DNA from: Enterococcus plantarum
GTDB taxonomy: Bacteria > Bacillota > Bacilli > Lactobacillales > Enterococcaceae
NCBI RefSeq assembly: GCF_001730295.1
Contig: NZ_MIKA01000001.1
Coordinates: forward strand, 186,001 to 250,000
Direction of reading: 5' to 3'
DNA length: 64,000 nt
Shown: positions 27,713 through 36,924 of the stretch, one piece after another
Layout: every line of letters begins with the position of its first letter
Position numbering within the stretch: the stretch's first letter is position 1
The notes under the pieces: generated by a model
What the model was told of the DNA's origin: nothing
The model's database searches: none
What the model saw: only the letters and a program-made list of their open reading frames with translations
Program-made: the position numbers and the translations under genes

Positions 27713-28546
27713 ATGAAAATCAAAAAGGTGCTTAATCAAAATGCTGTGCTCGTCATTGACGCTGGACAGGAAAAAGTCGCGGTTGGTAAAGGCGTGGGAT
27801 TTAACAAAAAGAAAAATGATTTGTTATTCCCGCAACAAGTAGAAAGAATGTTTGTAATGGAACCTGATGGCTTGAGAAAGCTTCAAGTTTTATTATCGCA
27901 AATCGATGAAAAATATTTTTTTGTCACGGAAGAAATCATTGCTCATGCTGAAACGATCTTGGGTGAAAAATTGAATGAACATATCAATATTGGTTTAAGT
28001 GATCACATTGCATTTGCTGCAGAGAATATCCAAAATAATATTATTGTAAGAAATAAGCTTTTGAATGAAATTGAAATTCTTTATAGTGAAGAATTCTCAA
28101 TTGCACAATGGGCAGTGGATTATTTGACGCAAACATTAGGCATTCCGTTTAGTTATGATGAAGCAGGGTATATCGCAATCCATATTCACAGTGCTCGCAG
28201 TGGTCGAACGGATAACAGTAAAAGTATTCGTGAAGTCACTATTGTTTCAGAAATTATTCATTTAATCGAGCAAGAATTAGGAATTAATATTCATGATGAA
28301 AAGATGAGCTTAAGCTATTCACGGCTAGTCAATCATCTACGCTTGTTTATTCACCGTTTTCAGCAAAGTCAGTATGCGGTTTTGGACGATGAAATTTTGG
28401 ATGTTGTGCGTAAAAAATACGCAGAAAGTTACGAAATATCGAAAAAAGTTCAAGTTTTGTTAATGAGAAATTTTCACTACCAAGTACCAAATGAAGAATT
28501 GGGTTATCTTGCTATTCATATCGAACGGCTGAAGATGATCAAATAA
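27713..28546 (+). CDS. glcT: BglG/GlcT-family transcription antiterminator
   Basis: 277 residues. RNA-binding CAT domain at residues 1-55 (MKIKKVLNQNAVLV, GVGFNKKKNDLL) and two PTS regulation domains with conserved histidines (DHIAFAAENIQ, GYIAIHIHSA, SRLVNHLRLFIHR, GYLAIHIERL). It should be controlled by phosphorylation through the glucose EII next to it. ATG 27713 follows GAGGA; the longer frame from 27617 covers the leader. Assigned as GlcT because ptsG follows directly. Confidence 0.88.
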   Translation: MKIKKVLNQNAVLVIDAGQEKVAVGKGVGFNKKKNDLLFPQQVERMFVMEPDGLRKLQVLLSQIDEKYFFVTEEIIAHAETILGEKLNEHINIGLSDHIAFAAENIQNNIIVRNKLLNEIEILYSEEFSIAQWAVDYLTQTLGIPFSYDEAGYIAIHIHSARSGRTDNSKSIREVTIVSEIIHLIEQELGINIHDEKMSLSYSRLVNHLRLFIHRFQQSQYAVLDDEILDVVRKKYAESYEISKKVQVLLMRNFHYQVPNEELGYLAIHIERLKMIK

Positions 28547-28569
28547 CAGACAAGGAGAGAGAGAAAAAA

Positions 28570-30552
28570 ATGAAAGCGTATATGCAAAGAATGGGACGCT
28601 CGTTGATGCTTCCTGTAGCGGTATTGCCAGCTGCAGCAATTTTAATGGGTATTGGGTATTGGATCGATCCAAACGTAATGACAGGTTTAGGTGATCCAAA
28701 TTTTCTATCTGTCTTTTTAGTTAAAGCTGGTGGCGCAATTATAGACAATCTACCTGTTTTATTCGCGGTAGGTTTAGCATTAGGTATGTCTAAAGATAAA
28801 GATGGGGCTGCAGCACTTAGTGGACTTGTTGCGTTTTTAGTTGTAACAACGTTACTTTCAACTGCGGCAGTTGGCGCAATGAAAGGTATCCCAGTTGAAC
28901 AAGTGGATCCTTCTTTTGCTAAAATTAGTAATGCATTTATCGGGATTTTATCTGGGCTAATCGCTGCATCAATGTACAATCGATTTAGCCAAGTGAAATT
29001 ACCGATGGCTTTATCCTTCTTTAGTGGTAAACGACTAGTTCCAATTATGACAGCCTTAGCAATGTTAGTCGCTTCAGGCGTGTTGTTCTTCTTGTGGCCA
29101 ATTGTTTTCTCTGGTTTAGTGACTTTTGGTGAGTCTATTTCTAAATTAGGTGCGGTAGGTGCTGGTCTTTATGGATTCTTTAACCGTTTATTGATCCCAA
29201 CTGGCTTACACCATGCATTAAACTCAGTATTCTGGTTTGACGTAGCAGGTATCAACGATATCGGCAATTTCTTATCTGGTACTGGCGAAAAAGGAATCAC
29301 AGGGATGTACCAAGCTGGTTTCTTCCCAATGATGATGTTTGGGTTGCCGGCAGGCGCTTATGCAATTTACCGCAACGCACGTCCAGAAAAGAAAAAAGCA
29401 ACTGCATCATTGATGATTGCAGCAGCATTTGCTTCTTTCTTTACTGGTATCACTGAACCATTAGAATTTTCATTCATGTTCGTAGCATGGCCATTATACG
29501 TTTTACATGCAATTTTGACTGGGATTTCTTTATTCATTTCTGCATTCTTCCACTGGACAGCAGGTTTTGCTTTCAGTGCTGGTTTAGTCGATTTTGTGTT
29601 AAGCTTACGTAATCCGATTGCCAATCAACCTTATATGTTGATTGTTCAAGGGTTAGTTATGGCCGTTCTATACTTCTTTGTATTTGATTTTGCCATCAAA
29701 AAATTTAACTTGATGACTCCTGGTCGTGAAGAAGGTGACGGCGAAGAGACACCTGATATCGATACAACTGGCGATAATAAATTTGCAGTTTTAGCTAGTA
29801 AAATTTACCAAGGACTTGGTGGGGATGCTAACGTTACATCAATCGATAACTGTACAACTCGTTTACGTTTGACTGTTAGCGATACTGGCAAAGTTGATCA
29901 AGCAAAGATCAAAGCAACAGGCGTTCCTGGTGTGAAAGTAATTGATGATACAAATATTCAAGTAATCGTTGGGACAGAAGTGCAATTTGTAGCAGACGAA
30001 ATGAATAAAATCCGCAATGGCGCAACTCCTGTTGCAAGTGAAACTGTAAAAAAGCCTGAAGTAAAAACAGAAGCACCAAAAGCAACTGCAAAAGAAACTG
30101 AATTATATGCTGTTGCAAACGGAAAATCCATTCCAATTTCAGAAGTTCAAGATGATGTTTTCTCAGCTAAAATGATGGGAGACGGTTTTGCTGTTATCCC
30201 AACGGATGGTGAAGTAACAACACCTGTTTCAGGTAAAATCACAAGTATTTTTCCAACAAAACATGCTTTAGGAATCCAAACAGATTCTGGTATTGAAGTA
30301 TTGTTACACATGGGATTAGATACAGTTGAGCTAAAAGGTGCTCCCTTTACTTTACACGTTGAAGAAGGTCAAGTATTGAAACAAGGCGATAAAATCGCAA
30401 CAATTGATTTAGTAGCTTTAGAAGCTGCTGGTAAAAAATCTGATTTGATTGTTGTGTTCACAAATCAAGATGTTGTTGAAAGCTATGTTCTAACGAACGC
30501 AAATCAAACAGTTTCTGCTAGTGAGTCAATTGGTAACGTAACTGTAAAATAA
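28570..30552 (+). CDS. ptsG: PTS glucose-type EIICBA transporter
   Basis: 660 residues with all three EII domains. EIIC (1 to about 400) has about ten helices and the GITEPLEFSFMF signature. EIIB has the phosphocysteine near residue 428 in DNCTTRLRLTV. EIIA is at about 520-660 with the active His near residue 580 in LLHMGLDTVELKG. It imports and phosphorylates glucose; N-acetylglucosamine-type specificity cannot be fully excluded. ATG 28570 has GGAGAGAG upstream and follows glcT by 23 bases in one operon. Confidence 0.92.
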   Translation: MKAYMQRMGRSLMLPVAVLPAAAILMGIGYWIDPNVMTGLGDPNFLSVFLVKAGGAIIDNLPVLFAVGLALGMSKDKDGAAALSGLVAFLVVTTLLSTAAVGAMKGIPVEQVDPSFAKISNAFIGILSGLIAASMYNRFSQVKLPMALSFFSGKRLVPIMTALAMLVASGVLFFLWPIVFSGLVTFGESISKLGAVGAGLYGFFNRLLIPTGLHHALNSVFWFDVAGINDIGNFLSGTGEKGITGMYQAGFFPMMMFGLPAGAYAIYRNARPEKKKATASLMIAAAFASFFTGITEPLEFSFMFVAWPLYVLHAILTGISLFISAFFHWTAGFAFSAGLVDFVLSLRNPIANQPYMLIVQGLVMAVLYFFVFDFAIKKFNLMTPGREEGDGEETPDIDTTGDNKFAVLASKIYQGLGGDANVTSIDNCTTRLRLTVSDTGKVDQAKIKATGVPGVKVIDDTNIQVIVGTEVQFVADEMNKIRNGATPVASETVKKPEVKTEAPKATAKETELYAVANGKSIPISEVQDDVFSAKMMGDGFAVIPTDGEVTTPVSGKITSIFPTKHALGIQTDSGIEVLLHMGLDTVELKGAPFTLHVEEGQVLKQGDKIATIDLVALEAAGKKSDLIVVFTNQDVVESYVLTNANQTVSASESIGNVTVK

Positions 30553-30554
30553 AT

Positions 30555-30593
30555 AAAAAACTATTCAAGGTATTTCCCTTGGATAGTTTTTTT
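30555..30593 (+). terminator. Terminator after ptsG
   Basis: AACTATTCAAGG pairs with CCTTGGATAGTT, followed by seven T. Confidence 0.9.
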
Positions 30594-30759
30594 CTATTGT
30601 TGCAATATTATTTTTCTATGATAGGGTTAATGTATTAGTATTTTTATTATTTTTTTTAAAATAGCGCGATCATTTTTAAAATAAATAAAATTGATACTAA
30701 AAAGTGTTTGGAAAATTATATAGTTAAGTGAATACTCTCTAGTTAATAGGAGTAAGTGA

Positions 30760-30948
30760 TTGATAGCGAATGAAGGTGATACTGTTATGAAAGAAAATAC
30801 AGCACAATTATTGACGTTAATTCAAAAATCTCAAATCAAAGATCTATCATTAGCTGATAGTATAGAGCTTCGCCGATTATCCGCTGAGTTTGCGAATGTG
30901 TGTGGTGAAATCGTTGAGAAAAAGATGGATCAGTTTTATAAGAAATAA
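30760..30948 (+). CDS. Small hypothetical protein
   Basis: 62 residues from TTG 30760, which has AGGAG seven bases upstream; ATG 30787 (MKENTAQLLTL, 53 residues) has a weaker AAGGTG and is the alternative. The protein is a short amphipathic helical sequence (SQIKDLSLADSIELRRLSAE) with one Cys. No family recognised. It has its own space between ptsG and an intergenic repeat, and good codon composition for its size. Confidence 0.6.
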   Translation: MIANEGDTVMKENTAQLLTLIQKSQIKDLSLADSIELRRLSAEFANVCGEIVEKKMDQFYKK

Positions 30949-30965
30949 ACACTAGAATAAGTAGA

Positions 30966-31143
30966 ATAGGTTGGGACAGAAGTGTTTAACTCCGAAAAAT
31001 AAGAAGGAATTCACAAAAATTACTCTTCAAATTTTTGTGAATTTCGGCTTATTTCCGAAGGAGTTGCTTCTGCGCCCACCGTTTATTCGGTCACTAATAG
31101 CCTGAAACATAACCTTTTTAGTTATGTCCCAGGCTATTTTTTC
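30966..31143. repeat. Palindromic intergenic repeat with terminator
   Basis: Starts GGTTGGGACAGAAGTG. A long arm, AACTCCGAAAAATAAG then GAATTCACAAAAAT, pairs with ATTTTTGTGAATT and CTTATTTCCGAAGGAGTT. CTTCTGCGCCC faces GGGACAGAAG. It ends in a terminator hairpin, AATAGCCTG...CAGGCTATT, with seven T (31096-31143). This is the most regular copy of the family in the window. It separates the small ORF from tuf. Confidence 0.8.
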
Positions 31144-31181
31144 CCATTGTTTTTTTTACTTATAAATAGTAAGCAAATAAC

Positions 31182-31209
31182 TTGTGAATTCTTTTAAAAG
31201 GAATATAAT
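31182..31209 (+). promoter_or_regulatory. Promoter for tuf
   Basis: -35 TTGTGA (31182-31187), 16-base spacer, -10 TATAAT (31204-31209), about 80 bases before the tuf ATG. Confidence 0.6.
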
Positions 31210-31287
31210 AGCACTATAAAGGTCAGGGATGGTCAATTATCGATTGACTTTCCACTGTATCTTTAAACAAAATAGGAGGTTTGTAAA

Positions 31288-32475
31288 ATGGCAAAACAAC
31301 AATATGACAGAAGTAAACCACATGTAAACATCGGCACGATCGGACATGTCGATCACGGAAAGACTACATTGACTGCTGCAATCACAACAGTACTAGGAAA
31401 AAAAGGCCTAGCAAACCCACAAGACTATGATAGTATTGATGCAGCTCCAGAAGAACGTGAACGTGGCATTACAATCAATACCTCGCATGTCGAATATGAA
31501 ACAGAGGCTCGTCACTATGCTCATATTGATGCACCAGGTCACGCTGACTATGTTAAAAACATGATCACAGGTGCGGCACAAATGGACGGTGCCATTTTGG
31601 TAGTATCAGCAACAGATGGCCCTATGCCACAAACAAGAGAACATATTCTTTTATCACGCCAAGTAGGGGTAAAACATTTGATTGTGTTCCTTAATAAAAT
31701 AGATTTAGTTGATGATGAAGAATTAATCGATCTTGTTGAAATGGAAGTTCGTGAATTGCTAAATGAATACAATTTTCCAGGAGATGACACGCCAATCATC
31801 AAAGGTTCTGCTTTAAAAGCTTTACAAGGTGATTCTACTGCAGAAGCTGCAATCATCGAGTTGATGGATACGGTGGATAACTATATTCCTACTCCAGAAA
31901 GAGATACAGATAAACCATTGTTATTGCCTGTGGAAGATATTTTTTCAATCACTGGTCGCGGTACAGTTGCATCTGGACGGATCGATCGAGGGAAAGTAAG
32001 TGTTGGGGATGAAATCGAAATTGTCGGTATAAAACCAACTACGCAAAAAGCCGTGGTAACAGGAATTGAAATGTTCCGAAAAACGTTAGACTATGGTGAG
32101 GCTGGAGATAATGTTGGTGTTCTTTTGAGAGGAATTACTCGTGATGAAATTGAACGTGGACAAGTTATCGCAAAACCTGGTTCTATCACTCCACACACAA
32201 AATTTATTGCGGAAGTGTATGTTTTAACAAAAGAAGAAGGTGGAAGACACACACCATTCTTCACAAATTACCGCCCACAATTTTATTTCCGGACAACGGA
32301 TGTAACAGGAGTGGTTGAATTACCAGAGGGAATTGAAATGGTGATGCCAGGAGACAATATAACAATTGATGTTGAATTGATCCATCCAATCGCAGTTGAG
32401 CAAGGAACAACATTTTCTATTCGTGAAGGCGGACGGACTGTTGGATCTGGTATGGTCACCGAAATAGAAAAATAG
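31288..32475 (+). CDS. tuf: Elongation factor Tu, streptococcal-like second copy (tufB type)
   Basis: 395 residues, complete three-domain EF-Tu. G1 is GHVDHGKT, the switch region [17 protein letters not shown]3 DAPGH, G4 NKIDL. ATG 31288 follows AGGAGG. It is not beside rpsL, rpsG or fusA. Several positions follow streptococcal EF-Tu as I recall it: DAPGH where enterococcal TufA has [31 protein letters not shown], and the [10 protein letters not shown] end. Two divergent tuf genes, one probably acquired by transfer, have been reported for part of the genus. Assignment to tufB is inference from memory of these sequences. Confidence 0.9.
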   Translation: MAKQQYDRSKPHVNIGTIGHVDHGKTTLTAAITTVLGKKGLANPQDYDSIDAAPEERERGITINTSHVEYETEARHYAHIDAPGHADYVKNMITGAAQMDGAILVVSATDGPMPQTREHILLSRQVGVKHLIVFLNKIDLVDDEELIDLVEMEVRELLNEYNFPGDDTPIIKGSALKALQGDSTAEAAIIELMDTVDNYIPTPERDTDKPLLLPVEDIFSITGRGTVASGRIDRGKVSVGDEIEIVGIKPTTQKAVVTGIEMFRKTLDYGEAGDNVGVLLRGITRDEIERGQVIAKPGSITPHTKFIAEVYVLTKEEGGRHTPFFTNYRPQFYFRTTDVTGVVELPEGIEMVMPGDNITIDVELIHPIAVEQGTTFSIREGGRTVGSGMVTEIEK

Positions 32476-32477
32476 CA

Positions 32478-32630
32478 AAAACGGATGACGATAATTATTT
32501 TAAGGAATGGCATGTTAAAAGAGAAGGCACTGTTCCATTTCAAGTTATGAGGGACGTCAACGGAGCACACAAAGTCAGTATTCCGGGAACAGCATGTCTG
32601 AATGGCGAATTTGAACTAGTGACAAAATAA
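32478..32630 (+). pseudogene. Coding remnant of unknown gene (no start)
   Basis: Directly behind the tuf stop a frame reads KTDDDNYFKEWHVKREG then GTVPFQVMRDVNGAHKVSIP and GTACLNGEFELVTK to TAA 32630. About 50 residues look like the C-terminal end of a real protein, but there is no ribosome site and the only internal ATG leaves 27 residues. I do not recognise the family. It may be what is left of a gene interrupted or replaced when tuf arrived. Confidence 0.45.
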
Positions 32631-32663
32631 GAGGAGAGCCGGAATGATTTCAGCTCTCCTCTT
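32629..32663. terminator. Hairpin between tuf region and mprF
   Basis: AAGAGGAGAGC (32629-32639) pairs with GCTCTCCTCTT (32653-32663). Flanks are AT-rich without a long T-run. Convergent genes end on both sides. Confidence 0.65.
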
Positions 32664-32669
32664 ATTCAT

Positions 32670-35258
32670 TTATCGTTGATACCTATTTCTAAGAATCCGA
32701 CGAACCCCGTGTATTTTCTTTTGTTTTTCAATCGGGGCATTATCTATGATCAATAAAGCAATCATCACATAAGCGATAAAACTTTTTCTTGAGTAAAGTG
32801 TATATCTAGATATCCATTCAGAAGCATACTTATTTTTGTAATCACGCAATCCTTGGAAAGAGTAAAAGCGTGACCCAAATTCGTAGACTAGATAAGCAAT
32901 TCGTTCTTGAAAGAAGCTTTTTCTAGATGTTCCAACATTCGATAATGGTGCCATACCGAGATTAAAATAAGTAAACCCTTCATCCTTCATATAATTGAAT
33001 AATGAAATAAAGAGGTAATCCATCACACCGGAAGGAGCTTGTTTACTGTATCTCATCAAATCGATCGTACCTTCTTCTTTGGTGTAAGTCGGTATGATAT
33101 TGGCAAAAGCGACAATTTGATCCTCTTGATTTTTCGTAACGGCCAGTTGTCCTCGTTGCAAATAACTTTCAGAGAAAAAGCCTAACGAGAAGCCTTTTTC
33201 TTTTCGACTGCCTAACCATTCATCTGAAACTTGTTTTAATTCCAACATCAATTCTTTGGAAAAGGGTGGCTGCAATACTTCGAATCGGTAATTTTCTTTT
33301 GCAAAACGATTCATAACAGCTCGCTCGCTTTTCATCTTTTTCCCTGATAATGTGAAATTCGGTAAGTCGACATGCGCTTCTTCGCCCATTTTTATGAAGT
33401 CATAACCAAATTCGTGTAAGAACATTACGATTTCTTCAGAAGTTTCATAAAAAACTGGTAGATAACCCCAGCGGTCTGCTTCATTAATGAACTGTTCCAT
33501 CGCTACTGAAAAGTCTTCTTTTTTCCCGGAAGGATCACCCATGATGACACACTTATTATTAAGTGTTTTAAATTGTAACATCACCGTATCTTCACCAGTT
33601 TGATCTGTGTAGATATACATATCCTTGTCTTTAAGGAAAATCAGCTGACTATCCGTATTACCACCATAAGTATTCAAAAGAGCAAGGGCACGTTCTTCGT
33701 CTAATTGCATGCCCATTTTATGTCGTTTCCCTTCAAGATATCGAATGAAAAGGTAACTAAATAATGTTACCAGCAGAATGCCGATCAAGCCGGAAAACCA
33801 AATTTTTTCTGACGGAAAGAAAAAGAACGAAATAAAGTGATGCTTATGGTGAGGGAATGTTGGTAAATTATAAACACCAATCACAACATATAAAATCGTT
33901 AACGCTAGAAAAATAATTCCATCTACAGTGATCATTTCCCAAGAATAGACTAACTGTTCTCTGAATAGTTCTCGTTTTGAAAAAATGATTATGATTAGCA
34001 GAAGGCCTAGAAAAACAATAACACCCCAGCTAAAATCTTTGATAAACGTATAAACTAATGTGATGACTATTAACACGATTGTCGGTAAATATGCCCGTTT
34101 GACTCTGGCCGCAATACCTCGTCCCATGATCAGCAATAGAAATCCTAATAAAATAGCAGGAAGTTGCGTGATAATATGAAACGAAAGTGGGTTTAATTTT
34201 TTCAACCAATCAAATTGGCTAAAGGCTTCGGGTATTGTAGCAGAAAGAACAATCATGATCCCTGAAAAGTACATGAGAAAAACGACAAATTTGTGTGCTA
34301 ATTCAGTTGATAATTCTCTGGGAATACCAGAATAACGAGTATTTAAACTATGGCTTAGATTTTTTATAAAGAAGAGAATCCCAATCATAAATGGTACAAT
34401 GTAATAAAATAGACGATAGAGTAGTATCCAAGCAATCACCACTTCTCGGTTGACACCTAAAGCCGATAACCCAACAATCATCATGATATCAAAACTACCC
34501 AATTCACCTGGAATCATAGAGACGATCCCGATGACAGACGCCGCAATGAATAGCGGAATAATTTGAAGTGGATTTAAATGAACGCCCATTAATTGACCGA
34601 TTAATAAAAAACTGCCTAAAACTCCTGTCCATTCTAAGAAGGACGTTAAAATAAGGCCGATACGTGTTTTATTGTCGATATCTCCAATATACTCATCTTT
34701 TTTGATCAGACTTGTAATCAAAATAACTGGAAAGTATAAGCTGCCACCTATCAGCCAAATCCAATATTGTTGCAAGTAATCATTTGTATGACCAAACAGG
34801 ACTAAGAGAAAAGCAATCAGACTATAGATTGATAAACCAGACATAAGAAAAATCAAGATTTTCGACAAGGCTCTAACGACCTTTTTGCCATCTTTTTCTT
34901 TTCCGTAAAATTCTGACCGTAAACCGACACTGACTAATCCACCAAACCCAGCGATATTATTGATAGTATTGATCATCCAACTCGTTTCTATGAGAAAGGA
35001 CTTTTTCGGTTTTTGTTCTAGTATTCTGTTGAGAATCACATCATAACCGATCATTGGAAAGACAGCGATTAGTCCAATCAACAACATCAATCCGATTTTC
35101 CACAGCGCAAGATCTTGAAAAATATCAGCGAGTTGATCGAAAGAAATTGTTTTTCCTATAGAAAGTAATTCTCTAAAAACAATTATCACTACTGAAAAAA
35201 TAAAGATGGTTTTAAAGTAACTAGCATGATCTTTGATCCATTGAAGCATTTTTTTCAT
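32670..35258 (-). CDS. mprF: Phosphatidylglycerol lysyltransferase / flippase MprF
   Basis: 862 residues, full length for MprF. About 14 membrane helices make up the N-terminal flippase (residues 1 to about 510). The C-terminal cytoplasmic GNAT-type synthase domain includes LNTYGGNTDSQLIFLKDKD and FNLGMAPLSNVG. It adds lysine or other amino acids from tRNA to phosphatidylglycerol, lowering the surface charge and giving resistance to cationic peptides and daptomycin. ATG 35258 has AGGTG eight bases upstream. It sits 10 bases behind an alpha/beta hydrolase gene in one operon. Confidence 0.95.
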   Translation of the reverse strand: MKKMLQWIKDHASYFKTIFIFSVVIIVFRELLSIGKTISFDQLADIFQDLALWKIGLMLLIGLIAVFPMIGYDVILNRILEQKPKKSFLIETSWMINTINNIAGFGGLVSVGLRSEFYGKEKDGKKVVRALSKILIFLMSGLSIYSLIAFLLVLFGHTNDYLQQYWIWLIGGSLYFPVILITSLIKKDEYIGDIDNKTRIGLILTSFLEWTGVLGSFLLIGQLMGVHLNPLQIIPLFIAASVIGIVSMIPGELGSFDIMMIVGLSALGVNREVVIAWILLYRLFYYIVPFMIGILFFIKNLSHSLNTRYSGIPRELSTELAHKFVVFLMYFSGIMIVLSATIPEAFSQFDWLKKLNPLSFHIITQLPAILLGFLLLIMGRGIAARVKRAYLPTIVLIVITLVYTFIKDFSWGVIVFLGLLLIIIIFSKRELFREQLVYSWEMITVDGIIFLALTILYVVIGVYNLPTFPHHKHHFISFFFFPSEKIWFSGLIGILLVTLFSYLFIRYLEGKRHKMGMQLDEERALALLNTYGGNTDSQLIFLKDKDMYIYTDQTGEDTVMLQFKTLNNKCVIMGDPSGKKEDFSVAMEQFINEADRWGYLPVFYETSEEIVMFLHEFGYDFIKMGEEAHVDLPNFTLSGKKMKSERAVMNRFAKENYRFEVLQPPFSKELMLELKQVSDEWLGSRKEKGFSLGFFSESYLQRGQLAVTKNQEDQIVAFANIIPTYTKEEGTIDLMRYSKQAPSGVMDYLFISLFNYMKDEGFTYFNLGMAPLSNVGTSRKSFFQERIAYLVYEFGSRFYSFQGLRDYKNKYASEWISRYTLYSRKSFIAYVMIALLIIDNAPIEKQKKIHGVRRILRNRYQR

Positions 35259-35268
35259 TTAATAGCAC

Positions 35269-35988
35269 CTACTTTTCTTGTAAGAATGTTAAAATTTCTT
35301 GATTGAATGTTTCAGGGTCTTTTTTCGCAAAGGAATGTCCTTGCTTTGGTACCAAAACAAATGAAGCGTTTGGTATTTCTTTTGCTAGATAAAGTGAATG
35401 GGCTCGTTTGATGATATCATATTTTCCCACAATAACTAAGGTTTTTGCAGAGAACTGCTGTAAATCTGATTTAGAAACGCCGATATCACGCATCATTAAA
35501 CAAACAGTTTGGAGCTTCTTATAGGCTTTGTCATTAAATAAGGCAACAAATTTCAGGAAAATATAGTGTATTGTTGTCGCTATCCTTATAGGGGAATAGA
35601 CGCCACTTACTACGGTATTTCCAGCGTTTAGTACTAAACGGTGTATCTTTTCAGGATATTTTTTAGTGAAAACCATTGCCAAATTAGCGCCATCACTAAA
35701 GCCAATAATGTTCGCTTTGACAACCTGCTCTTGTTCCATGACAGAATATAGGTCTTCAGCCATCTGATCAAATGTCAGTTTATTGCTAGTGTTCGTTGAG
35801 CGTGCATGTCCACGACTATCAATAGTGAACACTGTGAAATAGCGACTAAACTCAGGTACTTGTTTTTCAAAATAGTCACCGCTACCGCCATTCCCATGAA
35901 GAAGAAATAAAGGAAATCCTTTGCCAGATATTTCATAATAAATCAGACTATTATCTGCTGTGACTAGCGTTCGTTTTTGTTTTTCCAT
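35269..35988 (-). CDS. Alpha/beta hydrolase
   Basis: 239 residues. Oxyanion loop LLHGNGGSGDYFE, nucleophile elbow GFSDGAN (Ser about residue 98), acid VGKYDII and His in KQGHSFAKKDP: a complete catalytic triad. ATG 35988 follows AGGTGG. It is the first gene of a two-gene operon with mprF. A lipid or aminoacyl-ester substrate would make sense there (for example removing amino acids from lipids), but that is only context. Confidence 0.85.
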   Translation of the reverse strand: MEKQKRTLVTADNSLIYYEISGKGFPLFLLHGNGGSGDYFEKQVPEFSRYFTVFTIDSRGHARSTNTSNKLTFDQMAEDLYSVMEQEQVVKANIIGFSDGANLAMVFTKKYPEKIHRLVLNAGNTVVSGVYSPIRIATTIHYIFLKFVALFNDKAYKKLQTVCLMMRDIGVSKSDLQQFSAKTLVIVGKYDIIKRAHSLYLAKEIPNASFVLVPKQGHSFAKKDPETFNQEILTFLQEK

Positions 35989-36163
35989 ACCGTTACCACC
36001 TTATTATTCTTAGTATATCGGTTTCTGCTCATATTTCAAACTGAAACGAATAAAATGATTTCGAGTACTTTATTAAAGAATAATAAAGAATTAGTCTTTT
36101 TTTAGATTTTTTTTACATAATAAAGTATGATAAAATCTACTCACAAAAAGTTTGGATGATAAA

Positions 36164-36781
36164 ATGGGCAAATTGATGAAACTCACAAAAAGAATAGTAC
36201 TATTGCTAGTTCTCTTACTAATTGTTGGGTTAGGATACTTTGGTTATAAGATTCGCCAAAATGTTCAGCAAGTGACGACTTACGAAGCTGAAGTAGAACA
36301 AGCAGTAAAAGAGAACAATATTCCCGAATACAAAAACTTAGTATTAGCAATTATTTACACGGAATCAAAAGGCCGTACGGAGGATTTGATGCAAAGCAGT
36401 GAAAGCGCGTATGGCAAACGACAAATGATTGGAACGACTAAAGAAAGCATTGATGCAGGAGTGGCTTTTTTAGCCCAGTCAATCAATCAAGCCAATGAGG
36501 CTGGCTGTGACATATGGACAGCAGTACAAGCCTATAACTTTGGCTTAGATTACATTTCATTTGTAAAAGAACGTGGTGGTAAAAATTCGATTCGTTTAGC
36601 AGAAGAATACTCAAAGGAAGTATTGTCTCCTTTATTAGGGAATACAGAACAAAAAACGTATCGTTACTATCGTCCACAGGCGCTTGTTTATAATGGTGGA
36701 TTTCTATACAGTAACGGTGGCAATATGTTTTATGCTGATATCGTTAGGATGAATGAGCAGTTTATAAAGTGGCTAAAGTAA
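36164..36781 (+). CDS. Membrane-anchored lysozyme-like protein
   Basis: 205 residues from ATG 36164. An N-terminal membrane anchor (IVLLLVLLLIVGLGYFGYKI) is followed by a lysozyme-like domain of the CwlT/YocA N-terminal type: LVLAIIYTESKGR has the likely catalytic Glu, then LMQSSES, AVQAYNFG. It should act on glycan strands outside the membrane, as a muramidase or transglycosylase. TTG 36152 is an alternative start; neither has a strong site (GGA seven bases before the ATG). Confidence 0.82.
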   Translation: MGKLMKLTKRIVLLLVLLLIVGLGYFGYKIRQNVQQVTTYEAEVEQAVKENNIPEYKNLVLAIIYTESKGRTEDLMQSSESAYGKRQMIGTTKESIDAGVAFLAQSINQANEAGCDIWTAVQAYNFGLDYISFVKERGGKNSIRLAEEYSKEVLSPLLGNTEQKTYRYYRPQALVYNGGFLYSNGGNMFYADIVRMNEQFIKWLK

Positions 36782-36800
36782 TTTAAATACCAAAAAGAAT

Positions 36801-36849
36801 GATCCTTAAGAATATCGTCTACTAAAAAGTGCGAATTCTTAAGGATTTT
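36801..36849 (+). terminator. Terminator after the lysozyme-like gene
   Basis: GATCCTTAAGAAT pairs with ATTCTTAAGGATT across a 20-base loop, then TTTCTT. Confidence 0.7.
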
Positions 36850-36924
36850 CTTGAAGTTCTTTCTATTAACAAGTAAACTAAAGAGGATGTATTTTTAACA
36901 AGGAGAAAGTAGGGAACCGAATCC

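Noticed and set aside
28539-28979. 146-codon minus-strand ORF inside ptsG
   Set aside because: Antisense to the EIIC membrane domain; such shadows are common there.
31548-31856. 102-codon minus-strand ORF inside tuf
   Set aside because: Antisense shadow of a strongly biased gene; no start signals.
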